Origin: Actinomycetota bacterium
GTDB lineage: Bacteria > Actinomycetota > Actinomycetes > Actinomycetales > Cellulomonadaceae
Assembly (NCBI GenBank): GCA_018898235.1
Contig: JAHIJU010000394.1
Location: 1 to 5,321, forward strand
Direction: 5' to 3'
DNA: 5,321 nt
Shown: positions 5,076 to 5,321 of the stretch, piece by piece
Numbering within the stretch: the stretch's first letter is position 1
Layout: each line of letters starts with the position of its first letter
Program-made: the position numbers and the translations under genes
The notes under the pieces: model-generated
Told to the model about the DNA's origin: nothing
The model's database searches: none
Seen by the model: the letters and a program-made list of their open reading frames with translations, nothing else

Positions 5076-5321
5076 CTACTTCACGTCGTCGTCGACCCAG
5101 TCGAACGACTTGGTGACGGCCTTCTTCCAGAGCCGGTACTGGCGGTCGCGCTCACCGGACTCCATCGCCGGGCTCCAGCGCTTGTCCTCGGCCCAGTTGT
5201 CGATGACGTCCTGCTCGCCGTTACAGAAGCCGACGGCGATACCGGCCGCGTAGGCCGCGCCGAGCGCCGTGGTCTCGGCGACCTTCGGCCGCACCACGTC
5301 CACGCCGAGGATGTCGGCCTG
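5076..5321 (-). CDS. glpK: glycerol kinase, C-terminal fragment (5' partial)
   Basis: Glycerol kinase phosphorylates glycerol with ATP to sn-glycerol 3-phosphate in the cytoplasm, the entry step of glycerol catabolism. Only the last 81 residues are in the window, in frame to the right edge: QADILGVDVVRPKVAETTAL at the start, then GAAYAAGIAVGF (20-31) and WKKAV near the end, before TAG at 5076-5078. These match the conserved FGGY-kinase C-terminal domain of GlpK, where the ADILG...RP...E.TALGAAY.AG segment lies close to the nucleotide site. The tail ends at the usual distance after WKKAV, so the gene is intact at this end. The GTG at 5303 is an internal Val. The N-terminal majority, the promoter and any glpF or glpD neighbours lie outside the window. 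Confidence 0.97.
   Translation of the reverse strand, partial: QADILGVDVVRPKVAETTALGAAYAAGIAVGFCNGEQDVIDNWAEDKRWSPAMESGERDRQYRLWKKAVTKSFDWVDDDVK

Noticed and set aside
4148..5116. A 322-codon + strand open frame across the lone ATPase gene and the intergenic region
   Set aside because: It is antisense to a complete ABC ATPase, basic and Gln-rich, and runs through hairpins and G-tracts.

Overview
The window is strongly GC-rich, with G or C at almost every third codon position, GTG starts and strong GGAGG-type ribosome sites. Together with the protein families present, this suggests a high-GC actinobacterium. The sequence alone does not let me name a genus.

Layout: (1) Positions 1-4031 on the + strand hold a compact operon of four genes: a DrrA/BcrA-type ABC ATPase (5' end outside the window), its six-helix ABC-2 permease, a NarL/DesK-class sensor histidine kinase and a NarL/LuxR-class response regulator. 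ATPase/permease and kinase/regulator each overlap by 4 bases (ATGA). Permease and kinase are 20 bases apart, and a strong 20-bp hairpin sits just inside the kinase gene. (2) Positions 4032-4081 are a short convergent junction with hairpins and no gene. (3) Positions 4082-4855 on the - strand encode a lone Opp/Dpp/Nik-type ABC ATPase. (4) Positions 4856-5075 are a 220-base non-coding, unusually structured intergenic region, with two long hairpins and two G-tract clusters on opposite strands. (5) Positions 5076-5321 on the - strand are the C-terminal end of glycerol kinase (glpK). No gene-free stretch exceeds 300 bases.

How the parts work together: the sensor kinase and regulator probably control the adjacent exporter, in the widespread actinobacterial arrangement of a drug- or peptide-type ABC exporter with its own two-component system. 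The Glu in the Q-loop position of the ATPase places it near the BcrA/lantibiotic-immunity branch. The signal and substrate cannot be read from the sequence. The peptide/nickel-type ATPase and glpK look like unrelated neighbours, insulated by terminator-like structures.

I see no RNA gene, CRISPR array, insertion sequence, attachment site or clearly new multi-gene system. The observations most worth a second look are the hairpin at the start of the kinase gene and the dense secondary-structure motifs between glpK and the lone ATPase gene.
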